From Hygrophila difformis (lineage: Eukaryota > Streptophyta > Magnoliopsida > Lamiales > Acanthaceae): 64,000 nt of DNA. Below the pieces are notes generated by a model, which made no database searches, was not told the origin of the DNA, and was given only the letters and a program-made list of their open reading frames with translations. Where the stretch lies: the NCBI GenBank assembly GCA_030278955.1, contig JAOANR010000014.1, positions 17,858,068 through 17,922,067 of the forward strand, in the 5' to 3' direction. The stretch's first letter is position 1. Every line of letters starts with the position of its first letter. Shown piece after piece: positions 33,140-45,789 of this stretch. Both the position numbers and the translations under genes were made by a program.

Positions 33140-36100
33140 ATGGACCGAAGTTGGATGTACCGCTCCCGACGTAGTATTGGAGTACTCACAGATGAATTTA
33201 AAAATGGGGTCAAATTATTTATACAGATGTCCCATGCAAACCCAAACGTGGATAGAGCACAGGGAAGACTTAGGTGTCCGTGTAGTAGATGTAAGAATAA
33301 ATGTTATCTATCTGATAATGACATCACATATCATCTATATCGTGATGGCTTTGTCCCTAACTACGAAATATGGACGTGTCATGGAGAGCCACACCAATTT
33401 AGTCGCTATTACGATACCGATAATACGGCGTCCACATCAGTGTCGGCACGTGATGATGATTACATACAAATGGTGTGCGATGGAATGGGAATTGGTGGGC
33501 CCGACACAATACCAAATGAAGATAGTGATGAACCTAGGCCACCCGAGGAGCCTAATCCACAAGAGAAGTTGTTCTTTCGAATGTTGGAGGCGGCCGACAA
33601 AGATTTGTGGCCAGGATGCAAGAAAATGACTCTTTTGTCCACTATTGCTAGGTTGTTGAATATTAAGGCCGAACACAACTTATCGGAGAGGTGCTTCGAT
33701 ACTTTGTGTCAACTAATTCTTGATACACTCCCCGAGGATAATGCTATGATTAAGAATTTTTACGAGGCGAAAAAACTACTTGAGGGGTTAGGGTTGCCTG
33801 TTCAAAAAATTGATTGCTGTGAAAAAGGGTGTATGTTATTCTGGCGCGGTGATTCGGCCTTAGATAAGTGTAAGTTCTGTGACGAGCCTCGCTATAGAGA
33901 AACAAATTCGAATTCAAGGATTGGACGGAAATACATGTTCTATTTCCCACTTAAAAACAGATTGAAGCGACTGTATGCGTCGGAAGCGACGGCGAAGCAT
34001 ATGACGTGGCATGTAGGACATCATCATGGGACTTATGGGGAGATGTGCCACCCGTGTGACTCAAAGGCATGGAAGCACTTTGATTCCACACATCCAGAAT
34101 TTAGTAGGGATGGTCGGAATGTGAGATTAGGCTTATGCACGGATGGTTTTCAACCTTTTGGTCAATCGGGATCTCAATACTCATGTTGGCCAGTCATACT
34201 AACTCCGTACAACCTCCCTCCTTCTATGTGTATGAAGGATGAATACATGTTCCTAACATGCATAATACCAGGGAAATCTAGCCCAAAGCAGAGGATTGAT
34301 GTTTATTTACAGCCCTTAATCGACGAGCTCATAGAGTTGTGGGACGTTGGGATCACTACATACGACACCTCTTCTAAACAAAATTTTCAGATGAAGGCAG
34401 CCTTGATGTGGACAATTGGGGATTTTCCGGCGTATGCTATGTTGTCGGGGTGGAGCACCTATGGGAAAACTGCATGCCCAGTATGTATGGAAGAAACAGA
34501 ATCTATACGGCTTAAAGAGGGTGGGAAACAGTCGTGGTTTGATAACCACAGGAGGTTCCTCCCTTCGAATCATCCTTTCAGAGTTGATAAGTCTAAATTC
34601 GTGAAGGATCGGGAGGAGCATAGATCGCCACCTAGGGGTAAGAGTGGTGAAGAAGTCCTAGCGGATATAGAAAGGCATGGCCTTCGACGTGTATACGAAG
34701 TGGGAGGCGAGGAAGTGAATAGAATTGTAAGCAAGACATGTGGATGGAAAAAGAAGAGTATATTCTGGGATCTACCGTATTGGAAGACGAATTTGGTTCG
34801 ACATAACTTGGACGTCATGCACATTGAGAAGAATGTGTTTGAAAATGTGTTCAATACAGTTATGGATGTTCAGGGGAAGAGTAAGGACAATGCGAAAGCA
34901 CGTGAGGACATTGTGACCTTGTGCAACAGGCCCGAACTGCATAGGGACCCTCGCACAGGGAAATACCCAAGGGCAGTGTATACAATGGACAAGGACAAGC
35001 GGGATGTGTTTCTGAAATGGGTCGCCGGATTAAAATTTCCTGATGGATGTGTATCCAATCTTGGTAGATGCGTTGACATGAATAAACACCGATTGTTTGG
35101 CATGAAAAGTCATGATTGTCATATTTTCATGCAAAGACTACTACCAATTGGATGGCGGGAGCTTCTTCCTAAGAGTGTGTGGGAGCCAATAACAGAGTTG
35201 AGCAATATTTTTCGGGCACTCACTGCGAAGACGCTGAAAGAGGCAGATATAGAAAGACTGGCCATAGATATTCCAGTAGTACTGTGTAAGCTGGAGACGA
35301 TCTTCCCCCCCTCATTCTTCGATTGTATGGAGCATCTACCTGTCCACCTCCCTTATGAAGCTAGCCTTGCCGGTCCCGTTCAATTCAGATGGATGTACCC
35401 TTATGAAAGGTATAATATGAATATGCTTGTACTTTAAAAATTTCAAAACTTTTGTTCAATACAGTCGTTTAATACAAAAAACGCATTCAATGTTTTGTAG
35501 ATATCTCAATCGACTAAAACGCACTGTGCGCAACAAGGCACATGTTGAAGGAAGTATCTGCAACGCATACATGGTTCGTGAAGCCTCAATTTTCTGCTCT
35601 CATTACTTTGAGAAGCATGTATTCACCCGGGAAAGGAATGTGCCAAGGAACGATGATGGAGGCACAACACAATACGACGATCGCCTTCCAAGTGTATTCA
35701 AATACCCGGGGCGTGCCCAAGGTCATCCCAAGAAGAGGCGGTTGTCTGAACAAGAGTTGAAAGCCATTCACAATTACCTCATTTTAAATTGCAAAGAGAT
35801 AGAACCTTATCTCACGTAAGTACTGAATTTGTTTTGTGTATTCAATTACCTCATAGTAAATTGCAAAAAATGATAACAATGCTCGTAATGGTAATAATAG
35901 GACATTTGAAGAGCAGCTGCACAAGGAACGACCGATGATAAGTGAGGCGGATATTCAAAGTGCGATGTCGGACGACTTTCCGCGATGGTTGGAGACATAT
36001 ATGACACAAAATCCACCCGAAAATCCATGTCTGAGTCACATAGCACAAGGGCCACTTCCTATTGGTATTTCATATTCAATGTACTTCATAAATGGGATGA

Positions 36101-36714
36101 AATTTCACACAGAATCGCACGGGAAGCATAGATCGACCTACAACAGTGGTGTTTGCATTTCAAGCACGTCCGGAGACTACTATGGCATAATCGAAGAGAT
36201 TATTGTCATAGAGTACCCGGCGCTGCCTATGAAGCAAACTACATTCTTCAAATGTAGATGGTTTGACCCCCGTGAAGGAATTGGAACACGGACCCATGAG
36301 AAGTACAAGCTGGTCGAGATTAACCACTCAAAGTCGTTGCCTATATACGATCCTTTTATATTTGCATACCAGGCAGAACAAGTTTGTTATGCTTCGTTCC
36401 CAACGATGAGGCCAGCTGCGAGTAGGAATGAATGGTTGGCCGTATGTAAAGTGAAACCGCGGGGTGTAATAACTGTGCGACCTGGGGAAGAACCGGAAGC
36501 ATTTCAGGAAGACGCTCCAGAACATCATGGAATCGAAACCACGACTTTCACTACTGCAAGGGAGCGCCTAACAGATAGCGTGGTCCAATATGTAGAGCTT
36601 CAGCGGGATGACGAGGCAGTTCACTCTGATTCCTCCAGTGATACTGATGATTTAGATGACACAGATCCGGATGATCCGTCACAGGAGACTTCGGATGAGG
36701 ACTTCGAAATTTGA
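33140..36714 (+). CDS. TNP2-type CACTA transposase of CACTA-2, intact
   Basis: The exons 33140-35409, 35501-35815 and 35901-36714 splice with GT-AG borders to 3399 bp, or 1132 aa. Domains are Transpos_assoc at the N-terminus (MDRSWMYRSRR; CPCSRC), Transposase_21 (LCTDGFQPFGQSG; KTCGWKKKSIFWDLPYWK; DVMHIEKNVFENVF), DUF4218 (SHDCHIFMQRLLPIGWREL) and DUF4216 (FFKCRWFDPREGIGTRTH), then an acidic SDTDDLDDTDPDD tail. The aspartates in CTDG and LDVMH are candidates for the catalytic triad; this is inference. The start ATG aligns with CACTA-1. The enzyme should cut at the CACTACAAG ends. Confidence 0.93.
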
Positions 36715-36813
36715 CATGTGATAAACTTCTTAAATACCGTACCAACTATTACACACTGTATGTTTTAAAGATGTTATAAAGCTTATATTGGAATACAATT
36801 GTCCCATATACAG

Positions 36814-38606
36814 ATGTCTCAACGTGGTAGTGGCTCTTCTTCGAACACGCCACAGCGGACACTTACTCCTGCCGAGGAAGCGGCAAGGATACGGCGGGCG
36901 AGGGAGGCATTTCAGCGACGGATGGCAGGTAAGATGTAAATTACGTTTATTATGTTGTATATACTTGACATGCTTGAAAATATTTAACTTTATTTGAAAA
37001 ATATTGAATTACAGTTGCAGCTGCCAGCCAGGAAGAGCAGCCTATTGAGCCTATTGCTGATGATACGGCTGTTCCAGAGACACCACCCCCACGCACCCCA
37101 GGTACTAACAACTTTTTAAATAGATTTGCTGCAGTTCCTTTATGATAAAATTGATCTGAATTTGTTGATAGGATCGGCGGGGTCTTCACAGGCGGTTCCG
37201 CCTGTGCCTCCTCCGGTAGCTGAGCCAGGTCTCGACAGGGTGCTCCTTGCCCCGAATGCCACAGATGGGATGTAAGTATTCCACGTTATGTTACATTATT
37301 GACAATGATAATTAATTGTTACTTTATACAACACGAGTCTTAAACTTAGTTACGTTGTTTAACGAATGATCCTTGTCTTGAAGTATCGACTTCCCGAACG
37401 CTGTCGTGAGAAAGATTACGGACATATATCCCAGACGAGCGGATATGAATGGAATCAACTGGGGTAAGGTGTCAAAAGAAACGAAGGAGTTCTATTGGGG
37501 AGAATTCCAGGTATGAAGTTTACCTTGCAATAATTTTTGTGTGGTTCAAACTAGTAATTCAAATGCTCTATTTATTTATCTGCAGAAAGTTGCTCGTTGG
37601 GCTCCCGAGCATGCCCGTGTTGTGAGGAAGGAATGGGAGAAGAAAAACATTGCACGGTGAGTTTTAAATTACAACAATAGTGTTTTATTATAATATTCGT
37701 AAATTTACTGATTTTATTTGCAAAAAAAAGATACAAGGACTACACTTTGGACATCCGCTCCAAGAAAAAACCGATGCCTGGGGATGCGCTAGTGGCAGAG
37801 AATTGGAGGCGCATATGGGATTCCCAACAATTCAAGGATAAGAGCAAGAGAGGAAAGCTGAACAGAAGGCGCGGTCAGGAGGATGCACCTGCTCTCCCCA
37901 CACACACTGCAGGATCAAAGACATTTCGAGCCACTCGTGATGATATGGTATGATGTTCAAATCTATTTGTCAAAATAATATGGTATTTAATGAAGCACAT
38001 TATGATCACTACCTTTTTGTTAAATATATATAGTCGGCTGAGAAGGAAGGTCCTGTCCACTTGCACGAGCTTCATGAGCACACGCATACAAGAAAGCACC
38101 AAAAGGACAATTGGGTACGCGACAAGTCACAGAACCTCCAGGTACAGATAGAAAATGACTTGTTAAATTCCATATTTACTACAATGCTCAGTTGTTTGAC
38201 TATTTTTTTTAAACTTATAACACAGGCCGAGTTCAATGCTGTTGTTGAGACCTTAAGCCAGGATCCGGAGATTGGCAGTAGTTTGGATCCCGATCGTGTC
38301 TTTCTGGATGTTGCTGGTGGCATGGACAGGCGCAAGGCAATTTATGGCATAGGCTCCGTTGCCAGGTCGATCAGGGCCGGGGATGATGTGGATTCCACCC
38401 CTCCACCGCCTACTACTCAGTTTGTGACGCAGGCCCAGTTCGATGCATACACGGCGACTATTGAGCGTCTCGCCCAGTCACAGATGACCATGGCGGAGCA
38501 GATGGAGAGATTGTTGGGACGCCGGGGCCCTCGATCCCCACCCCGCGGGGACGGGGATGATGATCTTGGAGGCTGCTCAGGAGGAGGTGACCTCGGTGTT
38601 CATTAG
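36814..38606 (+). CDS. TNPA-like protein (Transposase_24) of CACTA-2, intact
   Basis: The eight exons are 36814-36928, 37015-37101, 37172-37271, 37384-37510, 37586-37656, 37731-37947, 38034-38141 and 38226-38606. They join in frame to 401 aa. The core has AVVRKITDIYP, INWGKVSKETKEFYWGEF, VAENWRRIWDSQQFK and HLHELHEHTHTRKH. The C-terminal part is helical (QFDAYTATIERLAQSQ) with a GDGDDDLGG tail. Exons 4-7 are 127, 71, 217 and 108 bp in both CACTA copies. The start lies 99 bp after the transposase stop. The expected role is binding to the element's subterminal repeats. Confidence 0.87.
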
Positions 38607-38938
38607 TTGTTCTTGTTTTTTACTTATGGTTTTTCATAGACTTGGACTTGTTTCTTTCTATGCCCTTTTGACATGTTGGACAAGAATTCTAGTATTTGTA
38701 ACTCCTTATCCAATGTTTCTCTTGTTGTGTGAATTAAGATTTAAACTAATGAAATGTAATGATCTATGTTACAAATTTACAATATGTGAAGCTTGGAAGT
38801 TTGGTATTGATGTGTAGATGAGATCCAAAATGTATTGGATGTTGTGAAATTTGGATGTTGTGGCAGGATTTATGAATTTTGGTTTTGGCAGGATTGGTTT
38901 GAGGGAAAACCAATTCTGCTGGTGTGGTGTTCAGGTTT

Positions 38939-39265
38939 CCCGACCGCATATGCGGTCGGGAAGTCGGTCGGCAAGCTCGCCGACCGACACACCGACCGAA
39001 AAACGGTCGGTAATCAGGAGGTCCCGAAGCCCTTAGGGGCCGTCTTTCCCGACCAACACTTGGTCGGGAGTTTTGGTCGGTAGGTTTCCCGACCAAAACG
39101 CGGTCGGTAGTCGGTCGGGAACATGGCGACCGCTTCTCCTGCTTGGTCGCCAAAAAATTTCGGACCACAACATTACCGACCGTCGTCTGCGGTCGGTAAG
39201 ACGGTCGGTAACGTGGGAAACGACCCGTGTCCGGGATTTGCCGACCGCATTGACGGTCGGTATTC
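38939..39265. repeat. Right subterminal repeats of CACTA-2
   Basis: Dense CCGACCGC, GCGGTCGG and GGTCGGTA units occur in both orientations. They begin with a perfect 22-bp palindrome at 38939-38960 with the same GCATATGC centre as in CACTA-1. Confidence 0.88.
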
Positions 39266-39283
39266 CCTTTTTTTCTTGTAGTG

Positions 39284-39956
39284 TCAATAGTACTGTATTC
39301 AATGAACACCTAACTAATTATTTACAACAATCAAAAATTGTTTGAATAAGTTTAATTCCTAGCTAGCTAGCTTGTTAAAAGTTGTTTGATTTTTATGTTT
39401 AAAAAATTATATTCGGTTAAACAAGGCATCGGGTTCGACCCTTGTGTATGCAAAGAGCTGAGATGCGCAATTCATTACTCATGCGATACCCGGTTATTCG
39501 TCATGTTTAAAAAACTGTATACTCCTAACTATTTTAATTCTATTTTCATTCATTATACTTTATATATTATATTTAACTAAATCATCTTTATTATTTAATT
39601 GATGTTAATTATATAGTTTATCTTAATTATACTCAGTTTTTACTCTAGAGATAAATATCCGCACACAATACATAGAATTGTTAACTGATACTATAAAATA
39701 TGAATTGATGAAGTGATTGAAGAGGAAGGGTGGGGTTGAAGATTGAGATTGAGTTTGTGAGGTGGGGTGGGTTGAAGCCTTCCCATAATTTTTTTTTCTT
39801 TTTTCTTGAACAGATTTTGTGAGGGAAAAAAAATGTGCAATTGCGATGAAAATATATTTTTGACAAAAGATTTACGATGGAAACATTTTCCATTGCATTT
39901 CCAAAAAATTGACTGTTGTGACCTAATTTGCAACAAAAAAACTTTTATGGCAAAGG
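39284..39956. other. AT-rich spacer with a SINE-like remnant
   Basis: GCATCGGGTTCGACCCTTGTGTATGCAAA near 39425-39455 resembles the B-box and following stretch of the SINE at 58931, so a decayed copy probably lies at about 39405-39515. Nothing else is recognised. Confidence 0.45.
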
Positions 39957-40137
39957 GACGAGGACTTAGTCCAAATGGTTAAGTCTCTTGACTTCCAACG
40001 GAAGGTTGGAGGTCGATTCTCGACCGGCCCCCTATCCCTCCATTTTATTCCCCTTTATAATTTGTGTGGCATGGACTCACACCATCTCTTTCCTAGCTGG
40101 TATAGGCTGTTAATATTAATTTTTTTTTAAAAAAAAC
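39957..40137 (+). mobile_element. tRNA-derived SINE, family 1, copy b
   Basis: It has an A-box-like TAGTCCAAATGGTTAAG, a B-box GGTCGATTCTCGACC, then CCCCTTTATAATTTGTGTGG and CTCACACCA shared with copies a and c, and an A-rich end. Flanks TTTATGGCAAAGGG and TTTATTGCAAAAAGG could be a decayed target duplication. It would be transcribed by RNA polymerase III if active. Confidence 0.75.
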
Positions 40138-40516
40138 CCTTTATTGCAAAAAGGTTATTTCCGTATAGTGTTGAACTTCCCACTCAGCCTTTTATCTCTC
40201 ACTTTTTCCTAGCAATGCTCAAGTAAAGGTTAAATTAGAAGATACTATAGAACCTTAAATTAGTTTTAAAATGTGTTGAAAATGTATCTCAACCATAAGA
40301 TTTGTGGTCAAGACCAACATCTAAATTTTCCTTCTTTTTTTCTTTGGTGTTTTATACGGTATTTAAGAAGAAAAAAAATTTGCAGTGCTTCGGTGTTCCA
40401 TTATAATAGATTACTCTTTTAATTTTGTGGTCCATTTTTTTTTCTTCTAGTACGTTTGGATGCTTTGTTAATAATTTAATTTAATATAACTCAATTTCTC
40501 ACTATCTTTTTAAAGT

Positions 40517-40690
40517 TTTTTTTTTTTCTGAACAACTTATGCAGGTTAGGAAATTGGTGGTGGGACTCATGTCACACAAATTACAAAGGGGATAAAGGGG
40601 CGGGATAACGGACTGGGTGGGGAGTCGAACCCCCAATCTATAGATTGTGGGAATCGAGGGACTTGACCACTTGGATAAATCCATATCCCC
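40517..40690 (-). mobile_element. tRNA-derived SINE, family 1, copy c
   Basis: Read on the minus strand it starts GGGGATATGG, has CCAAGTGGTCAAG (A-box-like) and GGGGTTCGACTCCCC (B-box), then CCTTTGTAATTTGTGTGACA, and ends in poly(A) (poly(T) at 40517-40528). TTTAAAGTT occurs at both flanks and is a likely target duplication. Confidence 0.8.
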
Positions 40691-41754
40691 AATTTAAAGT
40701 TGTTTTTGTTAACCAAAGGGATATACAGGTGTGTATGAGTTTTAGTTCAAGTAGTGCAAGTGGAGAGTGTGTTATTTGTAGTTAATTATTTGATGCATGC
40801 GATGCTCATGAATTATATTGCTCTCCTCATTCCCTCTCGTCCATCATTATGTCCCATAAAAGTAATAATACCCCAAACCTTTTATCCTCTCCTTGTCTTC
40901 TCCATCTCATGTCCCTCACTCCCCACATTATACTGCATTCACTCTCATTACATCATATGCTCAAATATATCATGATGTCTAAGCCAAAAAAATATACTAT
41001 CATGTAAATTATTACAACCTGTGATCATGTCTTGTGCATTTTTCATGACGCCAACATCCATCAAATTTCAAACCCTTAATTGTTTCCCTCGTGTCTTTAA
41101 TTTCCCCCTTCAGCCCAAGATCTAACTTGCAGCTTACACATTAATGCAATTATTACAATACATATGTAATTAACTATGTGTAATGATTTGTTTACATTCA
41201 GTATAGTCCAAGCAACCACACTACCACCATCACCCCCCTCATCATCATCAACACTACTGCCACAAAAAGTAATTTATGTGCTTGTTGGCTAGCTAACCTA
41301 CTAATGATCACAAGGTGTTGCTTCTAATTTTGCAAATACTATACTACTAGTGATTAATTCATCAACACTGATTCCGCCTGTAATGTAATCAAATTTCTAA
41401 TTAATCAACAATTTATGCAAGATCAGCTAAATTTCATGCTTTACTGCTGCTACTCTGATGTTCTGATCCAGACTCCTTAAATACATAACAGGAAATGAAT
41501 TCAAGGATCAAAGTAAATTAAAGATCAGGCATATACTGTACAGTGTACACACATTACATACCATCCATGATAATTAACTCCACCCAAGGAAGAAAAAGGA
41601 ATTAAACATAAACAACACTAATAAAAAATTTCCATCAAAATTATACTACTAAATCTTTATTGCAAGCAGCCAAGTACCACCCTCCTTACTGGTTTCCTTT
41701 GATTTTTCAACTTATGTAAATATCATCTCAATATATATGTATTTGTGTGTGGAG
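40691..41754. other. 3' flank of the receptor-kinase gene
   Basis: AT-rich sequence without an assignable frame. The 3' UTR of the minus-strand receptor kinase should lie in the part next to 41754. Confidence 0.5.
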
Positions 41755-44700
41755 TTATTCCAGCTGCAGCTCCTCCTGAGTCTCAGCAGGAGGGCATTGG
41801 ATTAGCTCCAAAATCCTAATCACCTCTTCCATGTCGGGGCGGTTTGATGGCACCTGGGATGCACATACCAGCCCCAGCTTTACCACAGGAATCGCCTCCT
41901 CCACCGGATACTTACCCTTGATCGCCACATCAACGCATTCCTCTATCCTGTTTTCATCCAACGCTTCCCTCACCATGTCGCACAGCACAACCACGTCGTC
42001 TTCCATGTACTCCACGGGCCTTTTCCCTGTCACCACTTCAAGTATCAGTACCCCAAATCCATACACGTCGCATTTCTCTGTGATCTTTACTGTCTGGCAT
42101 GCGAATTCAGGGGCTGTGTACCCGAGTGCGCTCTGAACCTTGCTACTCAGGATGTAACGATCTAATCCTGGGAGGAGCCTAGCCAAGCCAAAATCCGCCA
42201 ACTTTGGATCTCCAGTGTCGTTATCTAATAGAACGTTGCTTGACTTGATGTTATAGTGAATAGCATTCATCTGGTGCAGATGGGACAGCCCTTTAGCAGT
42301 ACCAAGGATAATTCTTAATCTCTGCTGCCATGTGAGGCAGGAACTGCCGGGCTCTTTGTCGTGGAGATGCTTATACAAACTTCCCCCGGAGATGTACTCG
42401 TTAATTAGTAACTGCAACGAAGGCGTCCAGTAATACCCTTGAAGCATCACCAGGTTGTCGTGTCTGATTTTTGCAAGCCTCTTGACTTCCCTCTCAAAAT
42501 CATCTTGACATTTCACCAAGCTTGTAGTGTTAAGCTTCTTGATGGCCACCGATTGCCCGCCTTGAAGCTCCGTCTTGTATACAGCCCCAAAGCCACCACG
42601 CCCAAGCTCGCAATTCTTGTTTAATAGACCTTGAGCCCCAGTAATGAATTCAGCTTCACCGGTGAACATAACAAGCTTCCCATAGTTAGCTTCAGTGTCG
42701 TGGGAAGGGCTGAAATCGTCACCTCCTGAGAATGTGAATGCAGCAGCAGACCTTGCCAAGGACGTACGGGCGTGCATATTGAGAATCGAGACAGTAACTA
42801 CCCCAAGGGCTATGAAGACAGCTGCAGCAATAGCCACAATGGAAGATATGCTAAGCACTATTCGCTTGTGGCGAAGATTTGGAGAAAGGGGGCCGTGATT
42901 TGAAACCGACGAATTGGGGTTTAACACCAAAGGCTTGGGATGGACAGAAGGGCAAGATTGCTTGACAATGGAGCCACATAGGGAAGGATTGCCGATCACA
43001 GACGACGAAGGGAATGTATTGAAAAACCCTCCAACGGGGAGCTCTCCTTCAAGATGATTGAAGGAGACATTAAACGTGACAAGGTGGGAAAGATTTGTCA
43101 ATTCTTTTGGTAAACTTCCTGACAAATTGTTGAACGACAAATCTAAACGCTCAAGCTTGGATAAGCTGGCAATTGAAAAGGGGACAGGGCCTGTTAAATT
43201 GTTCCTGGACAAATCCCTACACGCAGAACAGAATCATCTTTTCAGGTAAGAGAGCACACAGTACATAAACCTCAAAGCATGTAAGATTTTAAAAAAGAAC
43301 TTACAATGATGTTAGAGATGAGCAATTTCCAATGTCTGCCGGAATCGGTCCGGTCAGGCCATTGTCCTCCAATCTCAATTCCTGCAATGAAACTGCCCCT
43401 CTAATCTCAGATGGAATGCTCCCAGTCAACTGATTGTGGCTCAGATCAAGAGTATGGGTCGTGTTAAGTCCACCAATGCTCGCTGGAATGGGACCGACTA
43501 ACAAGTTCCGCGACAGATTCAAGGCCTGCAGGACGCTGAAATTCCTCAGAGCCGATGGAATGCCACCGGTGAATGCATTGGATGACAGGTCCAACACTTG
43601 AAGGCTGAGATAGGATTGAACAGGAACAGGAATGATGATGCTTCCACTATATCTGTTACCAGCAAAGGAAACACTCTCCAAAGCCAGCTTAAAAGTCCAC
43701 GAAGGCAGATTGCCAGAAAACAAATTATGCCCAACATCAAGAACCCTAAGGTTAACACATCCCCTTAATGACTCTGGTACGTTTCCTACGAACCGATTCT
43801 TCGATAAATTTACTTCTCTCAACAATTGGAGATTAGCTACACTAGTTGGAATCCGACCCGAAAAATTATTGCCAGAAAGATCAAACAATTCTAGGCTGGT
43901 CATTTCTCCTATCCAGTCACGAAATCCCCCCGTCAATGAATTCCCACTGACATCAAAATGTCTGCAAGACCTAAGTTTACTCAATGACACAGGAAGATCA
44001 CCACTGATATAATTTTCAGCAAAATCAACAGACTCGAGAAGCAAACAATTTCCAATGTTTTCAGGCAGCCAACCCACAAAATTGTTCCTCCTCAAATTAA
44101 TCGCTCTCAGACTATACATACTCTCAATCCCTCTAGGAATCTCGCCCGCTAGCACATTATCAGACAAATCCAGGAATCGAAGGGAAGTCATGGACCATAG
44201 TCCGGAGATCAACTCACCTGAAAGACGATTGGAGGAGAGATTGAGGCTCTCCAAATTTGTGCAGGAGCTCAACGACGATGGAATTGAACCGGTGAGGTTG
44301 TTCTTGGACAGCGAAATTGCTTTGACCGAACCACATTGTTGAAAAAGCTCCTCGGGGATAAACCCTGATAAATTATTTTCGCTCAAGTCGAGGACTTGCA
44401 AGCTTGAAACTTGGACAAAGCCAGGATTTATGGACCCTGAAAAATTGTTTCTTGATAACTGCAGGACTTGAAGGAACTGCAGTCTTGCGAGGCTCCTCCC
44501 AATGTGACCGGATAAAGAAAACCCGTCGAGGGCTAGCTCGGAAACACGGTTGCTGGTGGGGTCGCATTTCACGCCGACCCAATTGCAGGCAGAGTTGTCT
44601 TCTTCACTCCACGAGGCGAGCCTTGAGTTGGGGTCAGTTAGACCAGCTTTGAAGACTATCAAGCCCAATACGTCGTCGTTGAAAGCTGTCTCCAAGGAAT

Positions 44701-44755
44701 GAACAAGCAATGGTAACAGAAGTAAAACAGCCACCGAGTTCTTAAGAGGCAACAT
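41755..44755 (-). CDS. LRR receptor-like protein kinase with HYN in place of HRD
   Basis: Exon 1 is 44755-43305 and exon 2 is 43216-41755, with an 88-bp GT-AG intron inside the LRR region. The product is 970 aa. A signal peptide (VAVLLLLPLLVHSLE) and an LRR N-terminal cap (SACNWVGVKC) precede about twenty leucine-rich repeats, then a membrane helix near residues 600-628 and a kinase domain at about 690-960. Kinase motifs present are GRGGFGAVYK, VAIKKL, ADFGLAR and APEF. The catalytic loop reads HYNIKSSNVL, lacking the HRD aspartate, so it is probably a pseudokinase or very weak kinase. The overall build fits the IRK/PXC2 group (LRR-VII-like nomenclature varies). It should act at the plasma membrane in signalling. 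No lesions are seen. Confidence 0.93.
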
Positions 44756-45751
44756 TTCTCAACCAGAAGATGGTACTAGCATGAAAGGGAAATCGATTAC
44801 TTGGGAGCCGGAACCGGAAAATGGGCTAACGGAGACGTTGGTGAGTTGAATGAGTAGTGATCATCGGAAAGGGCGCCAGGAGAGGAAATGTGAATGAAAT
44901 GGTGTGGAACTACAAGAGTCATTAAGGCTCAAATTTAGGGAGGGGGAGAAGTGGGAGAAGGAATTGAAATTGATTGAGGTAATAGAGGGGGTAGCAAGCA
45001 GGCACTGATGGTAAGGGGAAGAGTGAGGAGGGTGGGTGTCATTAAAGTGAATGTCAGTGCGGTTGTAAGAGTGGCTTAAGTACTCATGACATTGGGGGGA
45101 AGGAGACTAAATGAGTATAGTAGTTGTAGTAGTAAAGGAGCAACCTTTTTGCTTTTTTTCTCAGACAGTTATTACTGCTGTCTATCTGTCTTGATGTGGC
45201 CCTCGCTCACTCCCTCTCCCTCAGGTCTCAGCTACAATTTCGTGTTCTCCATTTTCCAATTTTGAACATTGCTGAAATTTTCCAAGTTACAGTAGTTACT
45301 CTATAGTTTGGACATTTCACTTTTCCGCATAGTATATGATAAAGAATATGGGAGATGGGTGGTAAATTGGGAGCAGTAATAATAAATGCTGTAATTAAAA
45401 TTGGGTGTGGTGTGGTGGCGTCTTCTTCAATGTTCTTATTATTATTCTAATCCCTTCCTTTTGCTTTTTTTGGTGGCAAGAACCCATAGAAAAAGTTTAT
45501 GCATGCAAAAATGTGCATTGTTGGTCTAAGTCCAATTGAAGTCGGACTGTGCGCCTATTTATTGCAATTGGCTACTACTAGTATGCCAGAGCCAGATTAC
45601 TTGGCATGGCAGCCAGCTATGCTGCATTTATTTAAATGTAAAATACTACTCCCAGTAATTTTTTTCCTGTAACAACTAACAAATGCTCTAGGCTCTTGTT
45701 GCTACAGAAAATTGCACCATGAGCTATTGAGCTGTATTTTAAATCACTGGA

Positions 45752-45789
45752 CTATATATTATATATATATATATATATTTATATATATT
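45752..45789. repeat. (TA)n microsatellite
   Basis: A nearly pure TA run, which continues imperfectly into TTTATATATATTG. Confidence 0.9.

Larger units (their letters stand above)
31480..39283 (+). mobile_element. CACTA-2, En/Spm-type DNA transposon (7.8 kb), possibly autonomous
   Basis: The termini CACTACAAGAAAAA and TTTTTCTTGTAGTG match those of CACTA-1, with target duplication TCA (31477-31479, 39284-39286). Subterminal ACCGACCGC repeats, leader exon, three-exon transposase and eight-exon TNPA-like gene follow the CACTA-1 plan. Both genes are open throughout. Different target duplications and visible protein divergence show that the pair are separate insertions of one family, not a tandem duplication. 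Confidence 0.97.

Noticed and set aside
21582..39283. CACTA-1 and CACTA-2 as a segmental tandem duplication
   Set aside because: Their flanks differ (TTA within a MULE-like MITE, TCA elsewhere) and flanking sequence is not duplicated, so they are independent insertions.
39950..40030. A functional tRNA gene
   Set aside because: A- and B-box-like motifs are present but the cloverleaf is not complete, and the following conserved 3' sequence and A-rich end show a SINE.
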